A stretch of 64,000 bases of DNA from Urechis unicinctus (taxonomy: Eukaryota; Annelida; Polychaeta; Xenopneusta; Urechidae): contig CM067344.1 of the NCBI GenBank assembly GCA_034190875.2, forward strand, positions 27,419,914 to 27,483,913. The letters are read 5' to 3'. Position numbers and translations under genes: made by a program. A model generated the notes under the pieces. It was given only the letters and a program-made list of their open reading frames with translations. It was not told the origin of the DNA and ran no database searches. Below, one piece after another: positions 62,853 to 64,000 of this stretch (positions are counted from its first letter, which is position 1; each line of letters starts with the position of its first letter).

Positions 62853-63160
62853 CTTTTCAAAACGGGTCCCCGGAAATGACGTCAAGTTCAGCCTAATCCA
62901 GACCACAGAAAGCCTTGCGATAACACAGTGGCTTCTTGGTAGGGAATTTTCATGGCCCAAGTACCGGATGTGTAATCTATATGCGCTCGTGCAATTGGGC
63001 CACGTGTGGGCTGATCTGAACCACACTACCTTTTATGATCAACATATAAATTTCATATTCACTGGCAAAATTAATCTCACATGCAAGGGCTTATATAATG
63101 TCACAGTGCTGCACATAGTTTCTGCTCATCACCAGGAAAATGAGTGTGGTACCATGACAT
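62853..63160 (+). other. Possible exon of an unidentified gene
   Basis: Open for about 100 codons from an AG at 62851-62852 to a TAG near 63160. The peptide is well mixed, with Cys and N-glycosylation-like sites (ADLNHTTFYDQ, KINLTCKGLYNVTVLHIV). It looks more like an extracellular segment than random sequence, but no family was recognised. Confidence 0.25.
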
Positions 63161-63241
63161 AGTGGTGGCGTTAAATTTGCCATCAAGAAGGAAAATTCCC
63201 AGACGTTATGTAAATATATATATGCTAATTTATTTCTATAG

Positions 63242-63415
63242 GCGGTGCATGTATATTTCAATGAGGATGCAAAACTGGAATTTCAAAACTCAGATAACAT
63301 AGTAAAAATCTTAAAATTGTTTGTTCATGACTCATTATTCAAAGCAAATTGCCATTTATGTAGTTTGCTGACAATTAAACTCAAAAAGCTTGCACATGAA
63401 CTTTTCCTGAAAGAG
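63242..63415 (+). other. Possible exon of an unidentified gene
   Basis: 58 codons bounded by CTATAG and a GTAATC donor, phase 0. Encodes AVHVYFNEDAKLEFQNSDNI followed by a leucine/lysine-rich helix with a C-x-x-x-C pair. May belong with the preceding candidate exon; the exact join could not be fixed. Confidence 0.25.
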
Positions 63416-64000
63416 GTAATCAATACAGAGAAAAGCGACTCGACAGGATGAAGCAAAATTACATTATATAATAATCAATACCTATGAACAAGAATCATTA
63501 AAAGGAAAAGTTTCCTATATTAACTAAGGCCAGGAAATATATCAGTTTGATAAAACTTGAAGATGAATGTTTCTTTACTTAATGAAGTACCACACATCTT
63601 CCCTTCCAAGCCAGATTTACCCTGTCATTGGCCCACCGAGTTATGATAACACTGATAATGGAATCCTGCAATTTATAATTGTTCTGGGATGCACGTTTGG
63701 ATACATTACTCAAAACTTGGTATATGAATGGAAATGTTATATTCATGATGGAATGGATGTCCCAGTAAATAATTTTCCTTAGAAAAAATGGAAACTTTAA
63801 CGTGACTTTTATCCGCTGACGAATCAATAATATGAACATCTATCACTGTTGCCATACAAGTGGGTCTCGAAAGAGCGTTTGTGTCAATAGTAAAACAAAG
63901 TGTATAAAGGCCAATCCACTCGTCAGTCTCACATTGGGTAGAGTTAAACAACCGTTTACTTTTTGTCCCCGCTGAGATGCGAGGAAAATGAAGCCCAGTT
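63416..64000. other. Right edge, unassigned
   Basis: Overlapping open frames on both strands (63567-63782 + and 63706-63951 -) with mixed composition. Neither was recognised, and at most one can be real. Confidence 0.2.

Overview
The window is nuclear DNA of an animal. Five spliced genes with canonical GT-AG introns can be read, and their products are recognisable as animal proteins: a Gly-rich annexin, a FOXJ2/3-type forkhead factor, a mitofusin, a RUN plus Rubicon-homology (PLEKHM/Rubicon-type) protein, and a TSP1-Ig-EGF transmembrane protein. Short introns, moderate AT-richness, long simple repeats and many diverged DNA transposons suggest a marine invertebrate bilaterian. A deuterostome is my guess, but species cannot be fixed from the sequence.

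Layout. 1-1937: diverged repeats and the annexin 3' flank. 1938-7004 (-): annexin in 15 exons. 7145-10125: a TA microsatellite split by a pogo-type transposon with intact ends but a broken transposase. 10126-15439: transposon debris (THAP-domain fragment, LINE 3' end, dispersed repeats). 15440-23006 (+): foxj2/3. 23007-26564: its probable 3' UTR. 26565-34569 (-): mitofusin in 16 coding positions, one of which has two alternative exons. 34570-37857: a divergent promoter region. 37858-43658 (+): the RUN/RH gene (first exon not found). 43659-53517: a nested transposon region, including a roughly 5.9-kb interval bounded by CACGTG-rich inverted repeats that contains DUF4806-like exons, a TTAA-flanked MITE, and a tandem array split by a second inverted-repeat element. 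53518-58604 (+): the TSP1-Ig-EGF-TM gene. 58605-64000: mostly non-coding, with a roughly 970-bp TATG array and weak coding signals at the right edge.

The genes are not an operon. Mitofusin (mitochondrial outer-membrane fusion) and the RUN/RH gene (late endosome/lysosome trafficking and autophagy by family) are divergently arranged, but no shared regulation is shown.

Most interesting: (1) two homologous 103-bp mitofusin exons with identical phases. Only one can be used without a frameshift, so they form a predicted mutually exclusive pair, and they sit next to a minisatellite. (2) A duplicated 60-bp cassette exon in foxj2/3. (3) The neuregulin-like architecture of the TSP1-Ig-EGF-TM protein. 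(4) The nested CACGTG-ended element. Exon calls rest on hand-read splice sites, reading phase and remembered family similarity. No alignment or transcript data were available.
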